A stretch of DNA of 33,130 nt from Pseudomonadales bacterium (GCA_029246605.1 JAQWMV010000069.1:1-33130); one strand, 5' to 3'; positions 1 through 9,518 are shown, counted from the stretch's first letter. Made by a program: numbers and translations. The notes: generated from the sequence alone by a model not told the origin.

Positions 1-2
1 CG

Positions 3-101
3 CTCCCCCTATTTGAAACACAGCAGAATCTTCGTGCCTTGTTAGCGCCGTTACACGCGGGTGCTTATGTTGATAAAATAACTTGTCATTATCTCAGTTA
101 A
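3..101 (+). CDS. C-terminal tail of an unidentified upstream gene (partial)
   Basis: Frame 3 is open from the window edge to a TAA at 99-101. It reads as 32 plausible residues (LFETQQNLRALLAPLHAGAYVDKITCHYLS) with a normal amphipathic look. The other two plus frames hit stops earlier. I do not recognise the family. The alternative is a chance open frame, since the stretch is short. No terminator with a T tract is visible after the stop. Confidence 0.35.
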   Translation, partial: LPLFETQQNLRALLAPLHAGAYVDKITCHYLS

Positions 102-197
102 AGTATCTGCTAAACTGAAAAAAACGCATTTAAATAAATCAACCAACTCATAAGAATTGGTCATGTCAATATTTAACGATTTAATCTGACCAGAGAA

Positions 198-638
198 ATG
201 AAAATGATAAAGCTTAATAAAAGTGCCGTTCATGAAATCCTGAATCAGATCATAGAATGCGAAATGGCGGGGGTAGTAAGATACGCTCACAGCTCTTTAA
301 TGATTACAGGGCCATACAGAAAGCCAATTGTGGAATTTTTGCAAGATCAAGCAAATGAAAGCCTGCGACATGCGTTACAGGCAGGGGAATTAATCACAGG
401 GTTTGGTGGCCATCCCAGTCAAAAGATATCATTTATTAGAGAATCAAATGACCATAGTGTTTTGACTATTCTGCAAGAGAGTCTGGAGCACGAAGAATTT
501 GCTGTCAGCATATACAGAAAGCTATTGGAAATAGTGAGGGATGAAAGTGTGATGCTAGAAGAATATGCGAGAGCACAAATTGGTATGGAGGAACAGCACG
601 CGTTAGAAATTGAGAAAATGCTGAGAGATTTCAGTTAA
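198..638 (+). CDS. Small ferritin-like / bacterioferritin-like protein
   Basis: This is a 146-residue, almost wholly helical protein that fits a four-helix bundle. Candidate di-iron ligands fall in the expected helices: E22 in helix 1 (IIECEMAGVVRY), E54 and H58 in helix 2 (NESLRHA), E94/E97 in helix 3 (QESLEHEEF), and E131-x-x-H134 in helix 4 (MEEQHALEIEKML). Spacing in helix 2 is E-x3-H rather than the E-x2-H of classical bacterioferritin, with Ser at the usual Glu position. This suggests a divergent subfamily with an uncertain ferroxidase centre. It probably binds or oxidises iron in the cytoplasm. It stands alone, transcribed toward tRNA-fMet. A weak promoter-like pair (TTGGTC at 157, TTTAAT at 180, 17-bp spacer) lies just upstream and would leave a very short leader. 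The family call is fairly sure; the activity is not. Confidence 0.75.
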   Translation: MKMIKLNKSAVHEILNQIIECEMAGVVRYAHSSLMITGPYRKPIVEFLQDQANESLRHALQAGELITGFGGHPSQKISFIRESNDHSVLTILQESLEHEEFAVSIYRKLLEIVRDESVMLEEYARAQIGMEEQHALEIEKMLRDFS

Positions 639-719
639 AGGTTGAACCAGGATTTGCGTTTTTTTACCTTAAAACCCCTTAAACCCTCGTTTATGGCTAA
701 TTGCAGCCTGTTTATTCGG

Positions 720-748
720 TTGACCCTACTTCCCTACGAACCTATAAT
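720..748 (+). promoter_or_regulatory. Sigma70 promoter of tRNA-fMet with stringent-type discriminator
   Basis: TTGACC (720-725) and a perfect TATAAT (743-748) are separated by exactly 17 bp and sit 16 bp before the tRNA. The bases after the -10 box are C-rich (TCTGCCCC), the GC-rich discriminator typical of stable-RNA promoters controlled by ppGpp and DksA. dksA itself is in this window. Confidence 0.8.
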
Positions 749-763
749 TCTGCCCCTTGTTGT

Positions 764-840
<77 letters not shown>

Positions 841-851
841 CATTAAGTGCT

Positions 852-873
852 AGCCCCTCTTTAGGGGCTTTTT
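852..873 (+). terminator. Rho-independent terminator after tRNA-fMet
   Basis: The 7-bp stem AGCCCCT/AGGGGCT encloses a 4-nt loop and is followed by a run of T residues. It sits 11 nt after the tRNA CCA end. Confidence 0.85.
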
Positions 874-911
874 ATTAACTTCGGTCATTGGTTGTGATTA
901 TCGAAGAGTGG

Positions 912-968
912 AGCGACGAGGGTTGACCCATCGTCAAACGTTTGGAATGGGCTTTGTGCCCATTTTTG
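912..968 (+). promoter_or_regulatory. Structured rimP leader with terminator/attenuator hairpin
   Basis: Two consecutive hairpins lie between the tRNA terminator and rimP. The first (915-935) pairs GACGA-GGGT with ACCC-TCGTC around a single bulged A. The second (947-963) is ATGGGC-TTTGT-GCCCAT followed by TTTT, a textbook intrinsic terminator placed 12 nt before the rimP start. This matches the described gammaproteobacterial 'rimP-leader' attenuator class, which ends in such a terminator. Assignment to that class is from memory and was not tested with a covariance model. Confidence 0.6.
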
Positions 969-979
969 CTTTATGGGCG

Positions 980-1447
980 ATGGCAGGAGAGAGAACGTTG
1001 GATGAGTTGCTGAATGGCTTGATTGAGCCGGTTGTCGAAGGTCTGGGTTTCAGGCTTTGGGGAATTGAGCGGTTGTCGAGAGGCAAGCACACAGCACTCA
1101 AGGTATATATTGATGCAGAAGCTGGCATTAGTGTAGATGATTGCGCAAGGGTTAGTCGGCAGATCAGTAGTTTGTTGGATGTGGAAGATCCGATACCAGG
1201 TGAATATATCCTGGAGGTATCTTCGCCAGGGATGGATAGACGGCTGTTCACGAAAGCGCAGTTCGAGGAGTTTGCTGGCGTGCTCGTTCGTATTAGTTTG
1301 CGGCGCGCCTATGAAGGAAGAAAGAGATATAAAGGTTTGTTGGCAGGGTTGGAGGGTGATGATGTGATCCTGCGGACAGATGAAGAAGAGGAGTTTTTGT
1401 TTCCCCTTGAGCAGGTTGAAAGGGCAAACGTTATTCCTGAGGTATGA
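980..1447 (+). CDS. rimP: Ribosome maturation factor RimP
   Basis: RimP assists late assembly of the 30S subunit. The protein aligns along its length with E. coli and Pseudomonas RimP: LKVYIDAEAGISVDDCARVSRQIS, LDVEDPIPGEYILEVSSPGMDRRLF and a C-terminal SH3-like domain ending ANVIPEV. The longest ORF begins at 908, but that start would put the leader terminator hairpin inside the gene and adds 24 residues with no counterpart. I chose ATG 980 (155 aa, family about 150). TTG 998 is an alternative: it has a strong AGGAGA ribosome site 7 nt upstream and also fits the family length. First gene of the rimP-nusA-infB operon, likely controlled by the leader attenuator. Confidence 0.95.
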   Translation: MAGERTLDELLNGLIEPVVEGLGFRLWGIERLSRGKHTALKVYIDAEAGISVDDCARVSRQISSLLDVEDPIPGEYILEVSSPGMDRRLFTKAQFEEFAGVLVRISLRRAYEGRKRYKGLLAGLEGDDVILRTDEEEEFLFPLEQVERANVIPEV

Positions 1448-1503
1448 CATTTTTGGCGTGTTGCATTAGCAACATTGCTTGTCGCGAGTTTTGAGGCAAT
1501 GAC

Positions 1504-1872
1504 ATGAGCAAAGAAATACTGCTAGTAGTTGAAGCAGTTTCCAATGAGAAAGGTGTGCCGGCTGAGATTATTTTCGAGGCGCTGGAACTTGCATTAGCAA
1601 CTGCGACTAAGAGACGTTACGAAGAAGAGGTGGAACTCAGAGTTTCTATGGACAAGGAAACGGGTGAGTACGAAACCTTTCGGCGTTGGGAAATTATGCC
1701 AGACGACGAAGAGCTGGAGTTCCCTGCAGCGCAAATGTTCCTGGCAGAGGCGAAAGAGAAAGATGCCTCATTGGAAATTGGATCGTTCTACGAGATTCCA
1801 GTGGAGTCGGTAGACTATGGAAGAATTGGCGCACAGACTTCTAAACAGGTGATTGTTCAGAAGATTCGTTAA
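1504..1872 (+). CDS. nusA: NusA, N-terminal part, cut by an in-frame TAA
   Basis: NusA binds RNA polymerase and controls pausing, termination and antitermination. This ORF is its RNA-polymerase-binding N-terminal domain (122 residues: MSKEILLVVEAVSNEKGVPAEIIFEALE... to QTSKQVIVQKIR), closely like E. coli NusA 1-122. The following codon is TAA. After it the same frame continues directly with [21 protein letters not shown], the expected continuation (E. coli VREAERAMVVDQF). The codon replaced is the Glu of R-E-A-E-R, so GAA to TAA by a single change explains it. The whole frame 1504-3000 would encode 498 residues against 495 in E. coli. The start ATG 1504 has GAGG 8 nt upstream. Either nusA is truly interrupted or this base is a sequencing error. 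Confidence 0.9.
   Translation: MSKEILLVVEAVSNEKGVPAEIIFEALELALATATKRRYEEEVELRVSMDKETGEYETFRRWEIMPDDEELEFPAAQMFLAEAKEKDASLEIGSFYEIPVESVDYGRIGAQTSKQVIVQKIR
1870..1872 (+). other. nusA: In-frame TAA stop inside nusA (codon 123)
   Basis: Reading from 1504, codons 120-126 are AAG ATT CGT TAA GCT GAG AGG. Frame is kept on both sides, and both flanks align with NusA without gap, so this is a point nonsense change and not an indel. No in-frame ATG follows nearby. The first alternative starts are TTG 1921 and GTG 1924, 16-17 codons on, with only a badly spaced GGTG upstream, so efficient re-initiation looks unlikely. Confidence 0.95.
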
Positions 1873-1920
1873 GCTGAGAGGGCGCAGGTCGTCGATGCCT
1901 ATCGTTCTAAAGTTGGTGAA

Positions 1921-3000
1921 TTGGTGAGTGGCCAGGTTAAAAGGGTTACCAGAGAGGCAGTTATTGTTGATCTTGGTAATAACGCGGAAGCTGTGTTGCC
2001 TCGCGAAGAGTGGATTCCACGGGAAATGTTCCGAGTGGGAGATCGTTTGCGTGCCCTGTTGAAAGAAATCAGACCGGATGCAAGAGGCCCACAACTCGCA
2101 TTGACTCGTACGTCACCTGCGATGCTAGTAAAGCTGTTTACCATAGAAGTGCCAGAGATTTCCGATGGTGTCATTGAAATACTGGGCTCCGCACGTGACC
2201 CAGGGTCGAGAGCTAAGATTGCCGTAAAAACCAATGATGGCAGAATTGATCCCGTTGGATCCTGTGTCGGTATGCGAGGCTCCCGGGTACAGGCAGTATC
2301 GAGTGAGCTCGCGGGCGAGCGGATTGACGTCGTCCCTTGGGATGACAATATCGCTCAGTTGGCGATCAACGCAATGTCACCCGCTGAAGTTGTAAAAATT
2401 GTTGTTGATGAAGAGACGCGAAGTATGGATATCGCAGTTGGCGAAGAGAATCTCGCCCAGGCTATTGGTAAGGGCGGGCAGAATGTAAAGCTAGCCAGTG
2501 AGTTGACCGGTTGGGAACTCAACATCATGACTGAAGAACAAGCCGATGAAAAACATCAGCAGGAAGCTGGAAATATCATTGAGCGCTTCATAGAACAGTT
2601 GGATGTTTCCGAGGAGGTTGCGGTTGTGTTGGTGGAGGAGAACTTCACCACACTCGAAGAAATAGCCTACGTGCCTATTGAAGAGATGATGGCAATCGAA
2701 GGGTTCGATGAAGATATCGTAGAAGAATTGCGCAACAGAGCAAAAAATGCGCTGACGACGATTGAGCTCGCGAGTGAAGAGGAGATTGGTAATCAACAAC
2801 CCGCCGATGATCTTCTGAATATGGATGGCATGGATAAGCGTCTGGCATTTCAGTTGGCGCAGATGGGTGTCATCACCATGGAAGATCTTGCAGAGCAGGC
2901 GATTGATGAAATTATGGATGTAGAAGATATGACCGAGGAGAGAGCCGGCGAACTCATCATGACTGCGCGGGCCCCCTGGTTTGAAGAAGATGAGACCTAA
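1921..3000 (+). CDS. nusA: NusA, C-terminal part (S1-KH1-KH2-AR1-AR2)
   Basis: The ORF caller begins this at TTG 1921, but it is the in-frame continuation of the ORF at 1504. Domains in order (residues of this ORF): S1 about 1-65 ([25 protein letters not shown]), KH1 about 70-140 ([31 protein letters not shown]), KH2 about 145-210 ([30 protein letters not shown]), and two acidic repeats, AR1 ([22 protein letters not shown]) and AR2 ([22 protein letters not shown]...). The two acidic repeats are typical of gammaproteobacterial NusA, where they bind the alpha-subunit CTD or the protein's own KH domains. Coding quality is intact to the end, which argues against long-standing decay. 48 bp separate it from infB. 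Confidence 0.92.
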   Translation: MVSGQVKRVTREAVIVDLGNNAEAVLPREEWIPREMFRVGDRLRALLKEIRPDARGPQLALTRTSPAMLVKLFTIEVPEISDGVIEILGSARDPGSRAKIAVKTNDGRIDPVGSCVGMRGSRVQAVSSELAGERIDVVPWDDNIAQLAINAMSPAEVVKIVVDEETRSMDIAVGEENLAQAIGKGGQNVKLASELTGWELNIMTEEQADEKHQQEAGNIIERFIEQLDVSEEVAVVLVEENFTTLEEIAYVPIEEMMAIEGFDEDIVEELRNRAKNALTTIELASEEEIGNQQPADDLLNMDGMDKRLAFQLAQMGVITMEDLAEQAIDEIMDVEDMTEERAGELIMTARAPWFEEDET

Positions 3001-3048
3001 CGTAGCGATCAAGACAAAGGTGGCGTAATTACTACCAGGAACATTTAA

Positions 3049-5640
3049 ATGGCAGATAAATCTGTAGAGCAGCTTTCGGAAACACTCAGCGTAACAGTGG
3101 AGCGTTTGCTAGAGCAGATGCAGGAAGCTGGTTTACCTCAAAAAAAATCCGATGACCAGGTTACTGAGGAACATCAAACGGAACTTTTGGCGTACCTGAA
3201 ACGTAGCCATGGTGAGTCTGAGCCTGAACCTAAAAAGATCACCCTAAAGCGTCGCACGAACCTGACGCTAAAAGGTGGCGGTAGCGGCAGAGGCCGCTCG
3301 GTATCGGTCGAAGTACGTAAGAAACGTACCTATGTTCGTCGTGGCACTGCAGAAGGGGAAAACGCTGAATCACTTTCCGTTGAACCTGAAAAGTCTGACA
3401 TCGCAAGTATCTCAGAGGATGAGGCTCGTCGAAGGGCTGCACACGAAGAGGCCGAGGCTCAGGCAGAAAAAAGACGTGAGGAAGTAGCCCGTAAGGCAGC
3501 GGAGCTCGCCGAGAAGAAAGATAAAGAAGAGGCGCAAAAGAAAGAATCCGCGAAACCTGGTGAAGCCAAACCGGCTCAAACCGCAGCAGAGATTGAAGAG
3601 AGCAGGGTTAGTGCACGCAAAGACAAGCGCGACCGCCATGATCTAGATGATGGTGATGTGCTGCAGAAAAAGTCTAAACATGGTGATCGCAAACGGCGTG
3701 TAGAGGAACTTCTCGAGCACGAGGTTGAAGAAATCTTAGTCGATGTTGATGTTGTTGTTGATGATGATGTTGCGGAAGTCAAAGATGATTCTTCAACGTT
3801 AGGCCTGCAGGTTGGTGCGCGACCGAAGAAACGCAAACCTGTTCGTATGGCTGCCCAACAGCATAAATTCACGGCGCCTACGGAGGACGTTAAGCGGGTA
3901 GTTGAATTGGGAGAGGCGATCTCAGTACAGCAACTTTCTCAGCGGATGTCTGTAAAGGCCACCGCAGTGATCAAGAAATTGTTTGAAATGGACATCATGG
4001 CCACGATTAATCAGGTGATAGATCAAGATACGGCGATGCTCGTCGTTTCCGAATTTGGACTTGAATCGAAAGCCATAGATTCCGACACGGCCGAAAAATC
4101 GTTAACTGAAGAATTGGTATATGAAGCCGACGCTGTTTCCCGTGCACCAGTGGTTACTGTTATGGGGCATGTGGATCATGGGAAAACTTCACTCTTGGAC
4201 TACGTCAGAAAAGCTACTGTAGCTGAAGGCGAGGCTGGCGGGATTACTCAGCATATTGGTGCATATAGGGTGCAAACCGAGCGCGGTGAAATATGCTTTA
4301 TCGATACCCCGGGACATGCAGCCTTCACTGCAATGCGCGCAAGAGGTGCGAACTGTACGGATATCGTAATTCTAGTGGTTGCTGCTGACGATGGCGTTAT
4401 GCCGCAGACCGAAGAAGCGATTGCGCATAGTAAAGGTGCTGAAGTTCCGATGGTGGTTGCCATAAATAAGATTGACACCGAAGGCGCGGATCCAGACCGA
4501 GTGAAAAATGAGTTGGCTTCCCGCGAGGTCATTCCCGATGATTGGGGTGGAGATACTCAGTTTGTGTCACTTTCCGCCCTGACGGGTGAAGGTGTTGATG
4601 CATTACTTGAAGCCGTACTGTTACAAGCAGAATTGCTGGAGCTTACAGCTGTTGAAGACGGACCCGCACAAGGGGTTGTAATAGAGTCTGAGCTTGATAA
4701 GGGGCGTGGTCCTGTTGCGACATTGCTCATCCAAGAGGGTACGTTGTCGCAGGGTGACATTATTGTTGCCGGTGAGCAGTTTGGTCGGGTAAGGGCGCTT
4801 TTGGATGAGAACAATAAACCGGTCAAAAAAGCTGGACCAGCGACCCCGGTCGCGGTACTCGGTTTAGACGGTACCCCTGGAGCTGGAGACAGCTTCATGG
4901 TGACCAAGGATGAAAAACGTGCCAGAGAGGTTGCTCAGTTACGCCGGGACAAGGCGAATGACCAGCGCCTGGCAACGCCTGCTGTTTCTCTTGATAACCT
5001 GCTCGAGTCCTTTGGCGCCTCAGAGACCCAGCTGCTTAATATTGTAGTCAAAGCCGATGTTAGGGGATCCCTGGAGGCTATCGTTTCTTCACTGAAGGAT
5101 CTTGGTAATGACGAGGTTCAGGTTAATGTCGTGTTATCAGGTGTTGGTGCGATAACAGAATCTGATGCGACCTATGCGGTAGCATCGGGTGCAGTATTAT
5201 TTGGTTTTAATGTTCGTGCTGATAGTTCTGCTAAGAGAATCATTGAGTCAGAAGGTCTGGATTTAAGATATTACAAAGTTATTTACGATTTGGTTGATGA
5301 TGTTAAAGCTGCTCTATCCGGGATGCTCTCACCGGAGATAAGAGAGGATATTGTCGGCATTGCACAGGTCAAAGAAGTATTCGATTCGAAAAAATTTGGC
5401 AATATCGCGGGTTGTATGGTTACCGAAGGTACTGTTTCAAGGCAAAAGAAAATTCGCGTTCTGAGGGAAAACGTTGTTATTTATGAAGGCGAACTGGAAT
5501 CGCTGCGTCATTTCAAAGATGAGGTGGAGGATGTCCGCAGTGGAACCGAGTGTGGGATAGGGGTTCGTAATTACAACGACGTCAAAACGGGTGACCAGAT
5601 TGAGGTTTTTGATACGCGTGAAGTCGCGCGTCAGCTCTAA
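3049..5640 (+). CDS. infB: Translation initiation factor IF-2
   Basis: IF-2 is the GTPase that brings initiator tRNA to the 30S subunit and promotes 50S joining. The 863-residue protein has an IF2-associated N-terminal domain ([19 protein letters not shown], residues 5-55), a charged low-complexity region rich in K, E, A and R (about 55-250), and a second N-domain ([22 protein letters not shown]). The G domain follows: P-loop GHVDHGKT near 373-380, [10 protein letters not shown] switch I, DTPGH near 419, NKID near 473. Domains II, III and the fMet-tRNA-binding IV (ending [12 protein letters not shown]) complete it. Length is close to the E. coli 890. AGGA lies upstream of ATG 3049. Operon gene between nusA and rbfA. 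Confidence 0.98.
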   Translation: MADKSVEQLSETLSVTVERLLEQMQEAGLPQKKSDDQVTEEHQTELLAYLKRSHGESEPEPKKITLKRRTNLTLKGGGSGRGRSVSVEVRKKRTYVRRGTAEGENAESLSVEPEKSDIASISEDEARRRAAHEEAEAQAEKRREEVARKAAELAEKKDKEEAQKKESAKPGEAKPAQTAAEIEESRVSARKDKRDRHDLDDGDVLQKKSKHGDRKRRVEELLEHEVEEILVDVDVVVDDDVAEVKDDSSTLGLQVGARPKKRKPVRMAAQQHKFTAPTEDVKRVVELGEAISVQQLSQRMSVKATAVIKKLFEMDIMATINQVIDQDTAMLVVSEFGLESKAIDSDTAEKSLTEELVYEADAVSRAPVVTVMGHVDHGKTSLLDYVRKATVAEGEAGGITQHIGAYRVQTERGEICFIDTPGHAAFTAMRARGANCTDIVILVVAADDGVMPQTEEAIAHSKGAEVPMVVAINKIDTEGADPDRVKNELASREVIPDDWGGDTQFVSLSALTGEGVDALLEAVLLQAELLELTAVEDGPAQGVVIESELDKGRGPVATLLIQEGTLSQGDIIVAGEQFGRVRALLDENNKPVKKAGPATPVAVLGLDGTPGAGDSFMVTKDEKRAREVAQLRRDKANDQRLATPAVSLDNLLESFGASETQLLNIVVKADVRGSLEAIVSSLKDLGNDEVQVNVVLSGVGAITESDATYAVASGAVLFGFNVRADSSAKRIIESEGLDLRYYKVIYDLVDDVKAALSGMLSPEIREDIVGIAQVKEVFDSKKFGNIAGCMVTEGTVSRQKKIRVLRENVVIYEGELESLRHFKDEVEDVRSGTECGIGVRNYNDVKTGDQIEVFDTREVARQL

Positions 5641-5655
5641 CGTCGGATAGTCGCC

Positions 5656-6030
5656 ATGCCAAAGGAATACAGTCGCGGCAGTCGAGTCGCTAACCTCGTC
5701 GCACAAGAAATGGCGGTGTTGATTCAACAGGAACTCAAAGACCCCAGACTCGGAATGATCACAATAAACGATGTGAAAATTTCAAGAGATCTAGGGTTTG
5801 CGGATATCTATTTTACTGTACTGCCCGATGAAAAATCTGAGGAGTCAGAAGAAATTCTTAATGGTGCTGGTGGATATTTACGTACACGGTTAGCGAAGAG
5901 AATTAGTCTGCGAACCACACCCAGTCTTCGTTTCCATTACGACAATACGATTAATCATGGTGCCCAATTGAGTAGGGCAATCAATGAAGCGATCGCCAGT
6001 GATCAGCATAAATGCCGGTCAGGTAAATAG
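5656..6030 (+). CDS. rbfA: Ribosome-binding factor A
   Basis: RbfA is a KH-type fold protein that binds the immature 30S subunit near helix 1 of 16S rRNA and helps late maturation and cold adaptation. The 124-residue ORF carries the family core: RGSRVANLVAQEMAVLIQQELKDPRLGMITINDVKISRDLGFADIYFTVL and LRTRLAKRISLRTTPSLRFHYDNT. It starts 15 nt after infB and ends 2 nt before truB, so the three are surely cotranscribed. Length is normal for the family (E. coli 133). Confidence 0.96.
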   Translation: MPKEYSRGSRVANLVAQEMAVLIQQELKDPRLGMITINDVKISRDLGFADIYFTVLPDEKSEESEEILNGAGGYLRTRLAKRISLRTTPSLRFHYDNTINHGAQLSRAINEAIASDQHKCRSGK

Positions 6031-6032
6031 AG

Positions 6033-6959
6033 ATGGCACGACGAAAACAACGCGGTCGTCATGTGGACGGTATATTGCTCTTGGATAAACCCCCTGGGTT
6101 GACGTCAAATGGCGCATTGCAGCAGGTCAAAAGATTTTTTTCAGCGGCGAAAGCTGGGCACACGGGGAGTTTGGATCCACTGGCAACGGGTGTTTTACCG
6201 TTGTGTTTCGGAGAGGCAACGAAGTTTTCCCAGTTTTTGTTAGAAGCAGACAAAAAATATAGGACAACAATTAAGTTGGGAATTGCCACTAAAACGGGCG
6301 ATTCTGATGGTGAGATCATTGAGGAAAAAGAAGTTCCGCTGGTCGCCGGTGTCGAAGCGGTCCTCAAGCAATTCCGAGGGGCGATTAATCAGGTGCCCTC
6401 GATGTACTCGGCATTGAAAGTAAATGGTCAACCACTCTATAAACTTGCACGGGCAGGGATTGAAGTGGAGCGCAAAGAACGTCAAGTAATGATCTATGAA
6501 TTGGAAATTCGTGAGCAGGCAGACACTGAATGGGTGTTGGATATTGTTTGTTCAAAAGGGACTTATATTCGTACTTTGGCTGAAGATATCGGTAAGGTCA
6601 TTGGTTGCGGGGCACATGTGTATCAATTAAGACGTTTAAAATCAGGGCCTTACGAAATCGAAGAGACAGTAACGATGGAACAGTTGGAACAGCTGAAGGA
6701 TGACGGTTATGATGCGCTCGACAGAACATTGCTGCCAACCTGTACAGCGGTTCAGCAATGGCCATCTGTAGAGCTGACTGATATCACAGCCTCATATTTT
6801 CGACAGGGACAACCTGTCCAGGTTGCGAGCTCACCAACCAGTGGGTGGGTACGAATTTTTAACGAATCTCGCGCTCAGGAAGAATCCAATTTTGTTGGAG
6901 TTGGAGAGATTCTGGACGATGGAAGAATTGCGCCGCGACGATTGGTCGTGGCTCACTAA
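6033..6959 (+). CDS. truB: tRNA pseudouridine(55) synthase
   Basis: TruB isomerises U55 in the T-loop of tRNAs. The N-terminal catalytic domain contains GILLLDKPPGLTSNGALQQVKR and GHTGSLDPLATGVLPLCFGEATKF, whose Asp (about residue 48) is the nucleophile. KGTYIRTLAEDIG and the C-terminal PUA-like domain follow. 308 residues, as expected. ATG 6033 lies 2 nt after the rbfA stop, so translation is probably coupled. A small 5-bp hairpin without a T tract (6962-6976) follows the stop and does not look like a terminator. Confidence 0.97.
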   Translation: MARRKQRGRHVDGILLLDKPPGLTSNGALQQVKRFFSAAKAGHTGSLDPLATGVLPLCFGEATKFSQFLLEADKKYRTTIKLGIATKTGDSDGEIIEEKEVPLVAGVEAVLKQFRGAINQVPSMYSALKVNGQPLYKLARAGIEVERKERQVMIYELEIREQADTEWVLDIVCSKGTYIRTLAEDIGKVIGCGAHVYQLRRLKSGPYEIEETVTMEQLEQLKDDGYDALDRTLLPTCTAVQQWPSVELTDITASYFRQGQPVQVASSPTSGWVRIFNESRAQEESNFVGVGEILDDGRIAPRRLVVAH

Positions 6960-7020
6960 GCGTACGTTTAGCGTACATAAAATGATTGGGCCGTCTGTAA
7001 ATATGCACGGATAGCTTATT

Positions 7021-7068
7021 TGATCTTAATCACCACGATGAAGTGGTTGGCATATTGGAGAAAACATA
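7021..7068 (+). promoter_or_regulatory. rpsO leader with small hairpin (possible S15 control site)
   Basis: The 48 nt before rpsO contain a hairpin ACCAC-GATGAA-GTGGT (7032-7047), followed by TTGGAG as ribosome site. In E. coli and relatives S15 represses its own mRNA by binding a structured leader that covers the ribosome site. The position fits, but I could not match the E. coli pseudoknot, so the regulatory role is an inference. Confidence 0.3.
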
Positions 7069-7341
7069 ATGGCATTATCGACAGAACGTAAAGCTGAAAT
7101 AGTAAAAGAATTCGGATTGTCAGAAGGCGATACCGGATCTCCCGAAGTTCAGATAGCACTGCTAACTGCAAATATAGAAGGTTTGGTGCAGGACCACTTT
7201 AAAGATCATGGTCATGATCACCATTCAAGAGTTGGTTTGCTGAGAATGGTTAGTCAGAGGAAAAAACTACAGGACTATCTGAAGAAGAAAGATTCAGAAC
7301 GTTATGCAAGCCTGATTACAAGATTAGGGCTCAGAAGATAA
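7069..7341 (+). CDS. rpsO: 30S ribosomal protein S15
   Basis: S15 is a primary binder of 16S rRNA in the central domain of the 30S subunit. The 90-residue protein matches S15 throughout ([74 protein letters not shown]). It is one residue longer than E. coli S15, from an insertion in the helix 2-3 loop ([16 protein letters not shown]). GGAG stands 9 nt before ATG 7069. Only 29 nt separate it from pnp, so there is no room for the separate terminator-promoter-RNase III hairpin block found between these genes in E. coli. Confidence 0.98.
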   Translation: MALSTERKAEIVKEFGLSEGDTGSPEVQIALLTANIEGLVQDHFKDHGHDHHSRVGLLRMVSQRKKLQDYLKKKDSERYASLITRLGLRR

Positions 7342-7370
7342 ACGTCGGACAAGAATAGTTGGAGTATAAA

Positions 7371-9470
7371 TTGATAAGTAAAAAATTTAAGTATGGTGAT
7401 CATGAAGTGATCATCGAGACAGGCAAGATTGCCAGACAGGCAACTGGGTCTGTAGTTGTTATTATGGAAGATACGGTTGTTTTGGTTGCTGTAGTAGCAC
7501 AGAAAGATTCAAGACCGGGTCAGGATTTCTTTCCTTTGACAGTCAATTACGAGGAAAAGATGTATGCCTCTGGAAAGATTCCAGGTGGATTTCCGCGTCG
7601 AGAAACACGCCCGGGTGAAAAAGAAACCCTGACATGCCGTCTCATCGATCGGCCAATTCGACCTCTTTTCCCAAAGGGGTTCATGAATGAAGTACAAATA
7701 ACCTGTCAGGTTATGTCTGCAAACAAGAATATTGATCCCGATATTCCAGCCATGATTGGTGTGTCTGCAGCGTTGTCGTTGTCGGGTGTGCCGTTTGCTG
7801 GTCCTATCGGTGCGGCCAGAGTTGGGTTTGTCGAAGCTGGCTATGTACTCAATCCCGGCTACGATACTCTCGAGACATCTCATCTTGATATGGTTGTTGC
7901 GGGCACCGAGTCGGCTGTTTTGATGGTTGAATCACAGGCTAATCAACTGACAGAAGATCAAATGCTGGGTGGTGTGTTGTTCGCACACCAGGAGATGCAG
8001 ACAGTTATTGCCGCGGTCAAAGAGTTGACTGCAGAAGCTGGTAAGCCTTCCTGGGATTGGCAGCCACCAGAGGAAAATGTCTCATTGCAGCAGGCCGTTA
8101 ATGAGGGCTATGGCGATGAGATGGCAGCGGCATATCAGATTCAGGAAAAAATGTCCCGGCAGGACACAGTCGCTGCACTTAGGGACAAAGCAATCGCCGC
8201 ACTATCTTCTCAAGAAGACGATAGCGCAGATGATGTTAGTGATGCTTTTGGCCGGCTCGAGAAAAAGACGGTACGGCGCGCCATTATTGATGGTCAACCC
8301 AGAATAGATGGCCGGGACAACCATACGGTCAGGGGAATCGATGTTGAAGTGGGTGTTTTACCGAAAGCCCATGGTTCTGCACTATTTACCCGTGGTGAAA
8401 CACAGGCGATCGTGACGACGACTCTTGGCTCGATGCGAGACGCTCAAATTGTCGATGCTCTGAGTGGATCTTTTCGAGATCCGTTCTTTCTACATTACAA
8501 CTTCCCTCACTATAGCGTGGGTGAGACGGGTTTTTCAGGTGCACCAAAACGCCGTGAGATCGGCCATGGTCGATTGGCACGGCGTGGTATTACAGCGGTG
8601 TTGCCTACCGTGGAAGATTGGCCATACACGGTTCGTGTCGTTTCTGAAATCACGGAATCCAATGGCTCCTCATCGATGGCCAGTGTTTGTGGTGCCAGTC
8701 TCTCTTTAATGGACGCAGGCGTGCCACTCAAAGCACCCGTGGCTGGTGTAGCTATGGGATTGGTCAAGGAAGATGATGATTTCGCTGTGCTGACAGATAT
8801 TCTGGGTGATGAAGATCATCTGGGTGATATGGACTTCAAAGTTGCTGGAACTGAGACCGGCGTCACAGCGCTGCAGATGGATATCAAAATCCAGGGAATC
8901 ACCGAGCAGATCATGGAGACTGCACTTGCACAGGCTCAAGTCGCAAGACTGCACATTTTGGGTGAGATGAATCAGGTGTTGGGCCGTTCCAGAGAGAATG
9001 TCTCTGAAAATGCCCCATCTATGGTAACCATGAAGGTCGATACCGACAAAATTCGTGATGTTATCGGTAAGGGTGGTGCGACCATTCGATCTATTACAGA
9101 AACGACTGGCGCGACCGTCGATATTGATGACGATGGCACGATTACGATATTTGGCGAAGGTGCTGAGTCCCGTGATGCAGCGATACTGCAAATCGAAGCA
9201 ATTACTGCTGAGCCAGAGGTTGGGCAGGTCTACAACGGTAAGGTTGCAAAAATTGCTGACTTTGGTGCGTTTGTCACTATCCTTCCTGGTAAAGACGGCC
9301 TGGTGCATATTTCTCAGATTGCGAAAGAGCGAGTTGAGAAGGTGTCCGACTATCTGACCGAAGGTCAGGAAATACGGGTGAAAGTTCTGGATGTTGAGCG
9401 CGGAAGAATTAAGCTATCAATTAAGGAGCTGCTCGAGGATGAGTCTGAAGAGGATGAATCTGCAGAGTAA
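7371..9470 (+). CDS. pnp: Polynucleotide phosphorylase
   Basis: PNPase degrades RNA phosphorolytically from the 3' end and can add heteropolymeric tails; it is part of the RNA degradosome. Two RNase PH domains (residues about 5-220 and 310-545, the second with [25 protein letters not shown] and [18 protein letters not shown]) flank a helical linker. A KH domain ([23 protein letters not shown]) and an S1 domain ([33 protein letters not shown]) follow. The track starts at TTG 7359, but GGAG at 7361-7364 would then lie inside the gene. I place the start at TTG 7371, 6 nt after that site (699 aa). E. coli pnp also begins with UUG. The acidic C-terminus ([11 protein letters not shown]) is short. 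Confidence 0.96.
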   Translation: MISKKFKYGDHEVIIETGKIARQATGSVVVIMEDTVVLVAVVAQKDSRPGQDFFPLTVNYEEKMYASGKIPGGFPRRETRPGEKETLTCRLIDRPIRPLFPKGFMNEVQITCQVMSANKNIDPDIPAMIGVSAALSLSGVPFAGPIGAARVGFVEAGYVLNPGYDTLETSHLDMVVAGTESAVLMVESQANQLTEDQMLGGVLFAHQEMQTVIAAVKELTAEAGKPSWDWQPPEENVSLQQAVNEGYGDEMAAAYQIQEKMSRQDTVAALRDKAIAALSSQEDDSADDVSDAFGRLEKKTVRRAIIDGQPRIDGRDNHTVRGIDVEVGVLPKAHGSALFTRGETQAIVTTTLGSMRDAQIVDALSGSFRDPFFLHYNFPHYSVGETGFSGAPKRREIGHGRLARRGITAVLPTVEDWPYTVRVVSEITESNGSSSMASVCGASLSLMDAGVPLKAPVAGVAMGLVKEDDDFAVLTDILGDEDHLGDMDFKVAGTETGVTALQMDIKIQGITEQIMETALAQAQVARLHILGEMNQVLGRSRENVSENAPSMVTMKVDTDKIRDVIGKGGATIRSITETTGATVDIDDDGTITIFGEGAESRDAAILQIEAITAEPEVGQVYNGKVAKIADFGAFVTILPGKDGLVHISQIAKERVEKVSDYLTEGQEIRVKVLDVERGRIKLSIKELLEDESEEDESAE

Positions 9471-9482
9471 GATAAGATAGAT

Positions 9483-9518
9483 GCTGTTGCCCGCCCCTGG
9501 TGGCGGGCAACAGCTTTA
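9483..9518 (+). terminator. Strong terminator hairpin between convergent pnp and acs
   Basis: A perfect 13-bp stem GCTGTTGCCCGCC/GGCGGGCAACAGC with a 6-nt loop is followed on the plus strand by TTTAT. It fills the gap between the pnp stop and the acs stop and ends the rimP-pnp operon. The minus strand lacks a clean T tract, so its use for acs is less certain. Confidence 0.8.

Noticed and set aside
908-979. Longer rimP start at 908
   Set aside because: It covers the leader hairpins and adds residues absent from all known RimP proteins.
1504-3000. Frameshift or reassigned TAA as the cause of the nusA break
   Set aside because: Frame is the same on both sides, so there is no indel. TAA ends infB and other genes here, so it is not reassigned.
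6962-6976. Terminator after truB
   Set aside because: Only a 5-bp stem, with no T tract.
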